Notes: a model not told the origin generated them from the sequence alone. A stretch of DNA of 36,575 nucleotides from Saccharothrix sp. NRRL B-16348 (GCF_001280085.1 NZ_LGED01000263.1:1-36575), one strand, 5' to 3'. Numbered from the stretch's first letter, positions 23,356-33,440 are shown. Numbers and translations are program-made.

Positions 23356-23817
23356 ATGACCACGCCAGAGTCCGACCAGCTGTTCACCCCGCCCGCACCG
23401 CCTCCGACGACCCCGTCGAACGGCGTGCCGCTGCAGTACCAGCCGACGCCGACGCCACCGCCGCCCGCGCCCGCGGGCCGTGCGCCGATCGTCGCGCTGA
23501 CCGTGCTGGCCGCCGTGTTCGCCCTCGTGACGGGCCTGTTCACCGTCCTCTACCTGGGCGAACGCGCCGACCGTGACGCGATCGCGGCCGCCAGGGCCGA
23601 CCAGGAGCGCAGCCTCGCCGACGTGAGCGGGAAGCAGGACGCGGCCGACGCGACGCTGGCGACCAACCGTTCCCGGGAGTCCGCGCTGTCCTCCGAGCAC
23701 GACCTGCTCACCCGGTGCGTGGAGGCCGCCAAGGGCTACTTCGACCTGCCGCCGGGGCAGAGCCCGGAGTCCTCACGCCTGTTCCGCGTCATGTACGACG
23801 TCTGCCCGCAGATCTGA
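23356..23817 (+). CDS. Proline-rich single-pass membrane coiled-coil protein (copy 2)
   Basis: A 153-residue protein with the same plan as its neighbour: an N-terminal proline-rich tail ([24 protein letters not shown]), one transmembrane helix ([24 protein letters not shown], about 45-68), a coiled-coil-like helix ([22 protein letters not shown] ... [13 protein letters not shown]), then a small tail ending YDVCPQI. The post-helix Cys aligns with the Cys of copy 1 (AELHKC versus LLTRC). GGGGAG lies 7 bp before ATG 23356. Its last 45 bp overlap the convergent rnhA. No domain recognised. Confidence 0.82.
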   Translation: MTTPESDQLFTPPAPPPTTPSNGVPLQYQPTPTPPPPAPAGRAPIVALTVLAAVFALVTGLFTVLYLGERADRDAIAAARADQERSLADVSGKQDAADATLATNRSRESALSSEHDLLTRCVEAAKGYFDLPPGQSPESSRLFRVMYDVCPQI

Positions 23818-24258
23818 CTCCATCGCCGCCCGGACGCCGCGGACCGCCAGCCGGTCCGCGCGTTCGTTCTCCGGGTGCCCGGCGTGCCCCTTCACCCAGT
23901 GCCACTCGACCTCGTGCGGCGTGGCGGCGGCGTCGAGGCGCTGCCACAGGTCGACGTTCTTGACCGGCTGCTTCGCCGCGGTCAGCCAGCCGTTGGCCTT
24001 CCACTTGGTCATCCACGACAGCACGCCGTTGCGGACGTACGTGCTGTCGGTGTAGATCCGCACCACCGACGGCCGCTTCAGGGTCTCCAACGCGCGGATC
24101 GGCGCCATCAGCTCCATCCGGTTGTTGGTGGTGGCCGTCGACTCCCCGCCGAACAGGTCGCGCTCGTGCGCCCCGTACCGCAGCACCGCGCCCCAGCCGC
24201 CCGGTCCGGGATTGCCGCTGCACGCGCCGTCGGTGTAGATCTCCACCACCTGCTCCAT
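23773..24258 (-). CDS. rnhA: Ribonuclease HI
   Basis: A 161-residue RNase HI, which cleaves the RNA strand of RNA:DNA hybrids. All catalytic residues are visible: Asp10 ([16 protein letters not shown]), Glu49 ([11 protein letters not shown]), Asp71 ([11 protein letters not shown]), His125 ([15 protein letters not shown]) and Asp135. The basic-protrusion region is present ([20 protein letters not shown]). Length is close to E. coli RNase HI (155). ATG 24258 starts two residues before the first core strand. Unlike several actinobacterial RNase HI fusions, there is no CobC-type phosphatase domain. Its 3' end overlaps the upstream membrane-protein gene by 45 bp. Confidence 0.96.
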   Translation of the reverse strand: MEQVVEIYTDGACSGNPGPGGWGAVLRYGAHERDLFGGESTATTNNRMELMAPIRALETLKRPSVVRIYTDSTYVRNGVLSWMTKWKANGWLTAAKQPVKNVDLWQRLDAAATPHEVEWHWVKGHAGHPENERADRLAVRGVRAAMESDLRADVVHDAEQA

Positions 24259-24341
24259 GCGGGGAACATACCGAGTGACGGACGTTGCGCCGTGAGCGCA
24301 ATCGCTGTCGCCCGCACGGCGGCCGTGGGCACGCTGTCGTC

Positions 24342-25115
24342 ATGGCACAGGGTTTCCGGGGCGACGTGGCCGACTTCTACCACCGCTACCGGCGGGGCTA
24401 TCCGCCCGCGGCGTTCGACGCGCTGGTGGACGTCTTCGGACTGACACCGGACGACGTCGCGGTGGACCTCGGCTGCGGCACGGGCCAGGTGACCGTGCCC
24501 CTCGCGGCACGGGTGCGCGCCGTGATCGGCGTCGACCCGGAGCCGGACATGCTGGCGCACGCCCGCCGCGCGGCGGAGGGCGCGGCGAACCTGGCGTGGG
24601 TGGTCGGGACGGACGCGGACGTGCCCGCGTTGCGCGCCGTGCTGGGCGACGGGTCGGTCGGCGTGGTCACGATCGGCCAAGCACTGCACTGGATGCGGCA
24701 CGACGAGCTGTTCCGGACGGTGTTCCCGCTGGTCAGGCCGGGTGGCGGGGTTGCCGTGCTGACCAACGGCACGCCGTTGTGGTTGCAGGACAGCGACTGG
24801 TCGCGGGCGTTGCGCGGAAGCCTGGAGCAGTGGCTGGGCACACCCGCCGGCAACGCGTGCGGCACCGACGAGCAGAGCCAGGCGCGGTACCGGGAAAGCC
24901 TGGCCGCCGCCGGGTTCCGGGTCGAGACGCGCGGCGTCGACTACACCGACACCCTCGACCTGGAGTCCATTGTGGGCGGTGTCCTGTCCGCGCTGCCCGT
25001 CGACCGGCTGCCCGCGGACCGCCAGGCCTTCACCGAACGGCTCCGCGACGCGCTGGAGCCGCACGGGCCGTTCACCGAACACGTCCACGTGACCGTGCTG
25101 ACGGGCCGGCGTTGA
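24342..25115 (+). CDS. Class I SAM-dependent methyltransferase
   Basis: A 257-residue methyltransferase. The N-terminal signature FRGDVADFYHRYRRGYPPAAFDAL is typical of UbiE/YcgJ-like enzymes. Motif I is VAVDLGCGTGQVTVPLA (about 38-54), the acidic end of strand 2 is VIGVDPEPDML, and motif post-I/II continues through SVGVVTIGQALHWM, with LVRPGGGVAVL after it. The substrate is unknown. ATG 24342 lacks a Shine-Dalgarno; CACGCT lies exactly 6 bp upstream, compatible with leaderless initiation. It stands alone between rnhA (divergent) and a macro-domain gene 35 bp downstream. Confidence 0.92.
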   Translation: MAQGFRGDVADFYHRYRRGYPPAAFDALVDVFGLTPDDVAVDLGCGTGQVTVPLAARVRAVIGVDPEPDMLAHARRAAEGAANLAWVVGTDADVPALRAVLGDGSVGVVTIGQALHWMRHDELFRTVFPLVRPGGGVAVLTNGTPLWLQDSDWSRALRGSLEQWLGTPAGNACGTDEQSQARYRESLAAAGFRVETRGVDYTDTLDLESIVGGVLSALPVDRLPADRQAFTERLRDALEPHGPFTEHVHVTVLTGRR

Positions 25116-25150
25116 GGACCCCGCGGACGGACGGGTGTCATGCTCGTCGC

Positions 25151-25666
25151 GTGGTCTCGATCGAGGTAGCGCGCGGTGACATCACCCGCGAGGACGTGGA
25201 CGCCATCGTCACCGCGGCCAACGAGTCGCTGATGGGCGGCGGCGGTGTGGACGGCGCGGTGCACCGCGCGGCGGGCCCGCGACTGGCCGAGGCCGGCGCG
25301 GCGATCGGCCCGTGCCCACCGGGCGAGGCCATGGCCACCCCGGCGTTCGACCTCACCCCGCCGATCCGGCACGTGATCCACACCGTCGGCCCGGCGTGGG
25401 AGGGCGGCGGCCACGGCGAGGCGGAAGTCCTGGCCTCCTGCTACCGGCGCAGCCTCCGCGTGGCCGACGACCTGGGCGCCCGCACCGTCGCCTTCCCCGC
25501 GATCGCCACGGGCGTCTACGGCTTCCCTCCCGTGGAAGCCGCCCGCATCGCCGTGACAACGATCCGCGCCACCGCGACCGACGTCACGTTGGTGAGGCTG
25601 GTCGCCTTCGACGAGGACACCGAGGCCTTGCTCACCGCCGAACTGGCACGCACCGCCGACGCCTGA
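25151..25666 (+). CDS. Macro-domain protein (ADP-ribose binding/hydrolysing)
   Basis: A 171-residue stand-alone macro domain of the MacroD/YmdB type. The motifs are intact: GDIT near the start, AIVTAANESLMGGGGVDGAVHRAAG (Asn and the Gly-rich catalytic loop), CPPGEAMATPAFDL, HVIHTVGPAW and the phosphate loop FPAIATGVYGFPP. MacroD-type enzymes release ADP-ribose from Asp/Glu and deacetylate O-acetyl-ADP-ribose. The sequence supports an active enzyme. GTG 25151 has no Shine-Dalgarno; CATGCT lies 6 bp upstream. It converges on the MBL-fold gene (71-bp gap). Confidence 0.93.
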   Translation: MVSIEVARGDITREDVDAIVTAANESLMGGGGVDGAVHRAAGPRLAEAGAAIGPCPPGEAMATPAFDLTPPIRHVIHTVGPAWEGGGHGEAEVLASCYRRSLRVADDLGARTVAFPAIATGVYGFPPVEAARIAVTTIRATATDVTLVRLVAFDEDTEALLTAELARTADA

Positions 25667-25737
25667 CGACGCGCGGAGCGAGGGTTACGACCGACCAAGG
25701 ACGGGGCCGCCGGGCGACCCCGCCCGCGTGCGCTCCG

Positions 25738-26415
25738 TCACCAACCCCGCGAACGCCACTCGGCCAGGTGAGGTCGCTCACGCCCCAACGTGGTGTCGTC
25801 GCCGTGACCTGGGTAAACCCACGTGTCGTCCGGCAGTTCGGCGAAGATCCGGGCCTCCACGTCGTCCATGAGGGAACCGAAGGTTTCAGGTGACGTGGTT
25901 TTGCCGACCCCTCCCGGGAACAGCGAGTCCCCGGTGAAGAGGTGGGGGTGGCCGGTTGGATCGCGGTACAGCAGGGCGATCGAGCCCGGCGTGTGGCCGC
26001 GCAGGTGGATCACCGTCAACGGGACTTCGCCGACGTGCACTGTGTCGCCGTGCCCCACCAGCACGTCCGGCGGGATGGGCAGCACGTCCGCGTCCGCCTC
26101 GTGCGCGATGGTGTTCGAGCCGTTCGCGCCCGCGACCGCGCCCAGGGCGCCCCAGTGGTCCTGGTGCCGGTGCGTGGTCACCACGGTCTTCAGCCTCGGC
26201 CGGTCAACCTCGTGACCGACGACGTCCGACAGCCGTTCCGGGTCGGCCGCCGCGTCGATGAGCAGACCCTCGTTCGTCGCGCGGCAGACCAGCAGGTACG
26301 CGTTGTTGTCCATCGGGCCGACCGAGACCTTGGTGATGGTCAACGCGTCCAGGATGCGCCGAGCCGCCGGTCCGCCCGGCGACACATGCCCCGTGTAGTC
26401 CTCTAGTACGTCCAC
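25738..26415 (-). CDS. Metallo-beta-lactamase-fold hydrolase
   Basis: A 225-residue MBL-fold hydrolase, of glyoxalase II/YcbL-like appearance. Metal ligands are seen in order: TTHRHQDHWG (H-x-H-x-D-H, about residue 87), HLRGHTPGS (His), FTGDSLFPGG (bridging Asp) and VYPGHGDDT (final His). The N-terminal strand VSVGPMDNNAYLLVCRATNEGLLIDAA fits the family. Likely substrates are thioesters such as S-lactoyl-mycothiol, but this is inference. GTG 26415 was chosen as the first start after which the sequence looks structured. Longer starts up to 26481 are possible. Confidence 0.88.
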   Translation of the reverse strand: MDVLEDYTGHVSPGGPAARRILDALTITKVSVGPMDNNAYLLVCRATNEGLLIDAAADPERLSDVVGHEVDRPRLKTVVTTHRHQDHWGALGAVAGANGSNTIAHEADADVLPIPPDVLVGHGDTVHVGEVPLTVIHLRGHTPGSIALLYRDPTGHPHLFTGDSLFPGGVGKTTSPETFGSLMDDVEARIFAELPDDTWVYPGHGDDTTLGRERPHLAEWRSRGW

Positions 26416-26530
26416 AATGGCCGACCGTATCCGACCGGGACCCTTCAGGGTTCCCACAGCTCGACCCCATAGGGTTGACAACGATCACCGCCGCATCTCC
26501 GACACCGTCTGATTAGGGTTCTTCTTCCTC

Positions 26531-27715
26531 GTGCCTACCAAACGTCGGATCAACTGGGACGTCCTGCGCATCCTGGCCGTGCTGGCCGTGCTCCTGCAGC
26601 ACGCCACCCGCGTGGGCCCGGCCAACCACCCCGAGCTCAGCCGGCCGTCGTTCGTCTTCGGCTTCGAGTTCGGCGCGAGCACGCTCGTGGTGATCTCCGC
26701 GTTCTTCGCCTGCGCCTCGCTGGCCAAGGGCGAACCCGGCCGCTTCCTGCGCAACCGGCTGGCCCGCCTGCTGCCCGCCTACGTGGTGGCCGCCGTGTGC
26801 ACGTACGCCGTGCTGCGCTACCTCACGCCGGACGGCTGGAGCGAACTCGAACCGCGCGACCTGGTCGTCAACGTCCTCATGCTGCAGAGCTGGTTCCCCG
26901 ACGCACGCCTGGTCGACGTCTCCTACTGGACGCTCCCGATCCAGGTCACCGGGTTCGTCGCGGGCGCGCTGCTGGTGTCACGGATCCGCGGCCGGGCCGT
27001 CAAGGCGATGCTCTGGGCCCTCATCGTCGTGCCCCTCGCCGTGAAGGACTGGACGGTCGACCCCGGTCTCGTCCACACCTTGTACAACGGCCTGGGCGCG
27101 CAGCGCGCCCAGCTGTTCGCCGTCGGCATCGCCATCTGGCTGTGGTCCAAGGGACGGCTCGGCGACCGGCACCTGTTCGCCCTGCTCACGGCCGCACTAC
27201 TGGTCCAGTTCGGGCACAGCGGCGACCTCAGGTCCACGATCGGGTTCGGCGTCATGGTGATCGGCGTGTGCGCCGCGGCGGGCGGCCGGGACTGGGACAT
27301 CGCGCCCGTGCGCCTGCTCTCCCGACCGATCAAGTGGCTGGCCGGCATCTCCTACGGCGTGTACCTGGTGCACCAGGAGCTCGGCTACGTCGTGATGGCC
27401 AAGGTCTCGCCCTACGGCGGACCGTGGACCGAGCTGGCGTTCTTCACCGCCTCGGCCGTCGTCCTCGGCTGGCTGCTCACCAAGTTCGTGGAACGGCCGG
27501 CGCACCGCGTCCTGATGGCGAGCCGGCCGACCATGGCCGGCCTGCTGCTCACCGCCCGCCTGCACGCCGCTCAGAGCCACTTGGGCAGCGTCGGCGCCGT
27601 CCCGTTCAGCAGGGCGCCGCTCTGGCGCCCGGTCAGCCACCCCAGCACGTCGGCCGCCGCGCCGCTCACGATGGGCGACGACGCGCTGTCCGCGGTCAGC
27701 CCCCAACTGCGCTGA
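26531..27715 (+). CDS. Acyltransferase family 3 membrane protein
   Basis: A 394-residue integral membrane O-acyltransferase (PF01757, OafA/WecH-like). It begins RRINWDVLRILAVLAVLLQHATR with the conserved His of the first helix and continues through about ten hydrophobic segments, including STLVVISAFFACASLAKG, FLRNRLARLLPAYVV (catalytic Arg region) and SYGVYLVHQEL near residue 275. It transfers acyl groups to cell-surface or secreted glycans or antibiotics. The natural family end is near VERPAHRVLM. About 60 further polar residues read through into the antisense of the next gene, giving a 145-bp convergent overlap. GTG 26531 has no Shine-Dalgarno. Confidence 0.88.
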   Translation: MPTKRRINWDVLRILAVLAVLLQHATRVGPANHPELSRPSFVFGFEFGASTLVVISAFFACASLAKGEPGRFLRNRLARLLPAYVVAAVCTYAVLRYLTPDGWSELEPRDLVVNVLMLQSWFPDARLVDVSYWTLPIQVTGFVAGALLVSRIRGRAVKAMLWALIVVPLAVKDWTVDPGLVHTLYNGLGAQRAQLFAVGIAIWLWSKGRLGDRHLFALLTAALLVQFGHSGDLRSTIGFGVMVIGVCAAAGGRDWDIAPVRLLSRPIKWLAGISYGVYLVHQELGYVVMAKVSPYGGPWTELAFFTASAVVLGWLLTKFVERPAHRVLMASRPTMAGLLLTARLHAAQSHLGSVGAVPFSRAPLWRPVSHPSTSAAAPLTMGDDALSAVSPQLR

Positions 27716-28362
27716 CGGCCGTCCGAGAACACCGCCTCCACCCGCGCGGGCGGCACGTCGGCCCGGTCGGCGTACTGGCCGACGGCCTCCTCCAGGAAGC
27801 CCTCCAGCAGCTCCGGCGGCAGGTCGGCGAACCCGACGCCCGCGTCCAGGTCGACCAGGTGGAACCACACCTCGCGCACCCGCAGCCACGGCACCCGGTG
27901 CGCCAGGAACGGGCCCGACTTCGGGTGCGCGACCTCCGCCTCCCACGCCGTGGGCGGCAGCTCGCGGGCGGCCGTGGCGAACCGCTGGCACGCCGCGTCC
28001 AGGTCCGCCCGCAGCAGCTGCGGCAACCGGCCCGCGCCCTCGTCGATGTCGGCGTCCCGGTCGACGGCGCTCGGGTACATCTGGTGCTCGACGCCGGTCT
28101 TCGCCCACGTGAGCAGGTTGACCAGGGCGTCGGCGTTGCGCGCGAGGTGCGTCACCACGTGCCCCCGGCTCCAGCCGGGCAGCAGGCTCGAACCCCGCAG
28201 CGCGGACAGGTCCAAACCCGCGACGACCTCGTACAACGCCCGTGTCGCCCGGTCGACCTCGGCGAGCCCGGCGACGGCGTCCTGCGCCGCGGCCGACTGC
28301 TCGCGCGGCGCGGGTACGCTCGTCTCGGCGGATCGGACCTGGGCGGCATCAGCGAAGCTCAT
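27571..28362 (-). CDS. Maleylpyruvate isomerase-family mycothiol-dependent enzyme
   Basis: A 263-residue protein of the DinB/MDMPI superfamily. The N-terminal domain (about 25-165) shows [31 protein letters not shown], with the His pattern that binds the metal (H of HVVTHLARN and [11 protein letters not shown]). A C-terminal MDMPI_C-like domain follows ([16 protein letters not shown] ... [16 protein letters not shown]). These enzymes use mycothiol as cofactor, as expected for an actinobacterium. The substrate is unknown. ATG 28362 has GAGGT 5 bp upstream. A CTACCG-AC-CGGTAG palindrome lies 61 bp before the start. Confidence 0.9.
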   Translation of the reverse strand: MSFADAAQVRSAETSVPAPREQSAAAQDAVAGLAEVDRATRALYEVVAGLDLSALRGSSLLPGWSRGHVVTHLARNADALVNLLTWAKTGVEHQMYPSAVDRDADIDEGAGRLPQLLRADLDAACQRFATAARELPPTAWEAEVAHPKSGPFLAHRVPWLRVREVWFHLVDLDAGVGFADLPPELLEGFLEEAVGQYADRADVPPARVEAVFSDGRQRSWGLTADSASSPIVSGAAADVLGWLTGRQSGALLNGTAPTLPKWL

Positions 28363-28422
28363 GGGCACCTCATCCCGGCGTTTGCGGCCGAACGGCCTAT
28401 CACCCCAGCGTAGGGGCGTGGA

Positions 28423-28436
28423 CTACCGACCGGTAG
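28423..28436. promoter_or_regulatory. Orphan TetR-style palindrome
   Basis: CTACCG-AC-CGGTAG is a perfect inverted repeat (6-bp arms), of the kind bound by TetR-family repressors in actinobacteria. It lies 61 bp upstream of the mycothiol-dependent enzyme gene and 156 bp before uvrA. A second palindrome, CACGATCGTG, lies at 28448-28457. No TetR gene is adjacent. Confidence 0.35.
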
Positions 28437-28537
28437 AGCCGTTGGCGCACGATCGTGGGAGTGTGCCCGTCACGATTCGTCGGTGCTCGGTCCTAGCATG
28501 GTTGACGCCCTCCCCGACAGGGCCGACGCAGTGGTCC

Positions 28538-28563
28538 GATACGCTTTTCGAACGTCTGTTCGG
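28538..28563 (+). promoter_or_regulatory. uvrA promoter -10 region with LexA (SOS) box
   Basis: TCGAAC-GTCT-GTTCGG (28548-28563) matches the actinobacterial SOS box TCGAAC-N4-GTTCGA at 11 of 12 arm positions. A -10-like GATACG lies at 28538-28543, so LexA would cover the transcription start. The box ends 28 bp before the uvrA GTG. Confidence 0.85.
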
Positions 28564-28591
28564 GGAAAGGCAAGAACCGAAGGGAACCGTT

Positions 28592-31465
<2,874 letters not shown>

Positions 31466-31702
31466 CCCAAGATCACCCGAAGGCGTTACGGCTGCCGGGT
31501 ATGAATGGAAACGCGGATTGCGTTGCCGGAAAAGAAGGAGGCCGCGGCGCCCCGGCCACACTGCTATGCGTGGCCGACTCGGACCGTCTCTGGCTGTCTC
31601 GTCCGCGACGTCCTGAACGTAGGCCGCCGCGTACGGGGATGCGGTGGACGAGGGTGGTCGCGTGGGTGACCGGTCTGCCCGACCACGGGCAGGATGGGCG
31701 TC
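31466..31702. other. 237-bp gap between uvrA and the SRPBCC gene
   Basis: No gene is convincing here. An open frame beginning at 31501 continues across the SRPBCC gene in another phase and looks like a shadow. A small perfect hairpin, CTGCCCG-ACCA-CGGGCAG, lies at 31675-31692. A CAGGAT hexamer that partly overlaps it ends 7 bp before ATG 31703, a possible -10. Confidence 0.5.
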
Positions 31703-32215
31703 ATGCCGCTGAACAGCTACCGCTTCCGCAGCGTGTGGTCGGTGGACAGCACGCCCGCGCGGACCTTCGACGTGCTCGCCGACCTGGGCAGCTACCCGCG
31801 GTGGTGGCCGCAGGTGCGTGCGGCCCGCCGGGTGGCCGACGACGTTGCCGAGCTGCGGTGCCGTTCGGTGCTGCCCTACGACCTGGTGTTCCAGGCCCGC
31901 CACAACGCGCGGGAGCCGGCGGCAGGGCTGTTGCGCGCCGACTTGGTCGGCGACCTCGACGGCACGGCGAGCTGGCGGATCTTCCCCGAGGGCGCCGGGT
32001 CGCGGTTGGTGTACGACCAGGAGGTGGTGGTGCGCAAGCCGCTGCTGCGCCGTCTGGCCGTCGTCGCCCGGCCGCTGCTCTTGGCCAACCACGAGTTGAT
32101 GATGCGCAGCGGCCAGCGGGGTCTGCGCACCTACCTGGCCGGGTTCCACGCGGCGCTGGGTCACGCGGCGCTGGGTGATGGGGCGCTGGGCAACGCGGCG
32201 CTGGGTGATGGGTGA
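31703..32215 (+). CDS. SRPBCC-family protein with repeat-derived C-terminus
   Basis: A 170-residue protein. Residues 1 to about 150 form an SRPBCC domain: YRFRSVWSVDSTPARTFDVLADLGSYPRWWPQV, strands AELRCRSVLPYDLVFQARH, LVGDLDGTASWRIFPEGAGSRLVYDQEV and the closing helix LLLANHELMMRSGQRGLRTYLAGFHAAL. The last residues, AALGHAALGDGALGNAALGDG, come from a 15-bp tandem repeat that continues past the stop. They are probably an accidental extension of the usual end. Ligand unknown. There is no Shine-Dalgarno at ATG 31703. Confidence 0.85.
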   Translation: MPLNSYRFRSVWSVDSTPARTFDVLADLGSYPRWWPQVRAARRVADDVAELRCRSVLPYDLVFQARHNAREPAAGLLRADLVGDLDGTASWRIFPEGAGSRLVYDQEVVVRKPLLRRLAVVARPLLLANHELMMRSGQRGLRTYLAGFHAALGHAALGDGALGNAALGDG

Positions 32216-32297
32216 TGGGTGATGGGGCGTTCAGCGACGGCGCGTTGGGCAACGGGCGTTGGGTGATGGGCGTTGGGTGGGGCGCTGGGTAGCGGGC
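32150..32297. repeat. 15-bp minisatellite spanning a gene end
   Basis: Four regular 15-bp units (starts 32150, 32165, 32180, 32195; core GCGGCGCTGGGYVAY) lie in the SRPBCC gene and encode (A/G)ALG(H/D/N). Degenerate units such as GGGTGAT, GCGTTGGGCAAC and GCGCTGGGTAGC continue to about 32297. The stop codon falls inside the array. Confidence 0.85.
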
Positions 32298-32344
32298 TGA
32301 CCCGAGAGCGGCCCCAGGAGTGTGCAGAAAATCATCAGATTTGG

Positions 32345-32370
32345 TGAACCGTTCGGGCTTGGTGTCCGTG
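32345..32370 (+). promoter_or_regulatory. Possible ECF-sigma promoter
   Basis: TGAACC (32345-32350), 16-bp spacer, CGTG (32367-32370) resembles the GGAAC-N16/17-CGT pattern of ECF sigma factors. It lies 35 bp before the secreted-repeat gene. No ECF sigma gene is in the window. Confidence 0.4.
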
Positions 32371-32404
32371 TGGGTGGCATTCGGTTGCCCCAGGGAGGTT
32401 CACC

Positions 32405-33328
32405 ATGACCCGCACTCGTGCAGTCGCCATCGGTGCCGCCGCTCTCGTCGGCATCGCCCTGCTCGGCGCTTCGTGGACCGGTGAAGGCCGGCCCGCTGCA
32501 CAGGAGTCCGCTGCCCGGGAGTCGGGCGTGCAGGAGTCAGGCGTGCAGGAGCGGGGGGACGGTCCCGTTGGGGCAGCGCCGAAGAAGGCCGAGAACGAGG
32601 TCGCGCCGGCGGCCGACGTGTCCACGGCCGTGGTGCCTGGCCTCGGCACGGTGTTGACCGATGGTGAAGGTCGGACGCTGTACCGGTTCGACAGGGACAC
32701 CGCGAAGCCGTCGACGTCCACTTGCGACGGTGGCTGCGCGGAGCAGTGGCCGCCGGTCCTGGCGACGTCCGGCGACGTGCGGGTGCGGGGTGTCGACCAG
32801 GCGCTCGTGGCCACGCTCGACCGTGCGGACGGCACCAGGCAGGTCACCGTGGCGGGCTGGCCGGTGTACCGGTTCGCCGACGACGCGGCGCCGGGTGAGG
32901 CCAAGGGGCAGGGGGTCGGTGGCACGTGGTTCGTGGCCGCGCCGGACGGCAAGAAAGCCGCACCCGCCGCGGGTCTGGTGCTGACGACGGCGTCGGTCGG
33001 TGCGCTCGGGACCGTGCTGACCGACCGGGACGGCATGACGCTGTACCGGTTCGACGAGGACAGCGCGAAACCGTCGGCGTCGAACTGCGATGGCGACTGC
33101 GCGACGAAGTGGCCGCCGCTGCTGGTGGACTCGCCGCAGTTCGAGGTGCGGGGTGTGGACCCCTCGTTGGTGGGCTCGGTGACCCGTGCGGACGGTTCCT
33201 TGCAGGCCACGGTGGCCGGGTGGCCGCTGTACCTGTTCGCCGACGACGTGGTGTGCGGTGACGCGAAGGGCCAGGGCGTCGGCGGTGTGTGGTTCGCGGC
33301 CAGGCCCGACGGTTTGAAGGCAGGCTGA
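32405..33328 (+). CDS. Secreted-repeat (COG4315-type) protein without lipobox
   Basis: A 307-residue exported protein. Its N-terminal signal (RTRAVAIGAAALVGIALLGAS) ends LLGASW with no Cys, so unlike many relatives it is not a lipoprotein and may stay anchored or be cleaved. After a Gln/Ser/Glu-rich linker come four copies of the repeat of PF03640/COG4315 type, in two halves: GRTLYRFDRDTAKPSTSTCDGGCAEQWPPV and WPVYRFADDAAPGEAKGQGVGGTWF, then MTLYRFDEDSAKPSASNCDGDCATKWPPL and WPLYLFADD. The conserved Y-x-F-x-x-D and Cys pairs are all present. The family's function is not settled; links to redox or electron transfer have been suggested. GGGAGG lies 7 bp before ATG 32405. Confidence 0.9.
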   Translation: MTRTRAVAIGAAALVGIALLGASWTGEGRPAAQESAARESGVQESGVQERGDGPVGAAPKKAENEVAPAADVSTAVVPGLGTVLTDGEGRTLYRFDRDTAKPSTSTCDGGCAEQWPPVLATSGDVRVRGVDQALVATLDRADGTRQVTVAGWPVYRFADDAAPGEAKGQGVGGTWFVAAPDGKKAAPAAGLVLTTASVGALGTVLTDRDGMTLYRFDEDSAKPSASNCDGDCATKWPPLLVDSPQFEVRGVDPSLVGSVTRADGSLQATVAGWPLYLFADDVVCGDAKGQGVGGVWFAARPDGLKAG

Positions 33329-33357
33329 GAGCCCGACGGTTCGAAGGCAGGCTGAAA
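33304..33357. repeat. 27-bp tandem duplication containing the stop codon
   Basis: Two adjacent 27-bp units (33304-33330, 33331-33357) differ at two positions. They carry the last codons and TGA of the secreted-repeat gene, so the stop is duplicated in the same frame. A partial third copy (GGCAGG) follows. Confidence 0.9.
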
Positions 33358-33376
33358 GGCAGGCAGGCCACTGGCA

Positions 33377-33439
33377 GGGGGAAGCGGAGGCGGGGGCAAG
33401 GGGGAAGGCGGGGGGCAAGGGGGAAGCAGGGGGGAGGGG
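33377..33439 (+). other. G-run cluster with G-quadruplex potential
   Basis: Seven plus-strand runs of four to six consecutive G (33377-33381, 33392-33396, 33400-33404, 33410-33415, 33419-33423, 33429-33434, 33436-33439) are separated by short purine-rich loops. This meets common G-quadruplex patterns several times over. It lies between two convergent genes, directly before a terminator stem. Confidence 0.75.
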
Positions 33440-33440
33440 A

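Noticed and set aside
26475..26480. TTGACA as -35 of the acyltransferase gene
   Set aside because: No acceptable -10 lies 15-19 bp downstream; the nearest A/T-rich hexamer is 30 bp away.
31501..32178. 225-residue frame starting between uvrA and the SRPBCC gene
   Set aside because: It overlaps the clear SRPBCC domain in another phase and turns Arg/Pro/Gly-rich there.
33363..33440. Possible small gene in the purine-rich stretch
   Set aside because: G-run low complexity with no start/ribosome-site combination; better explained as a structural or terminator region.
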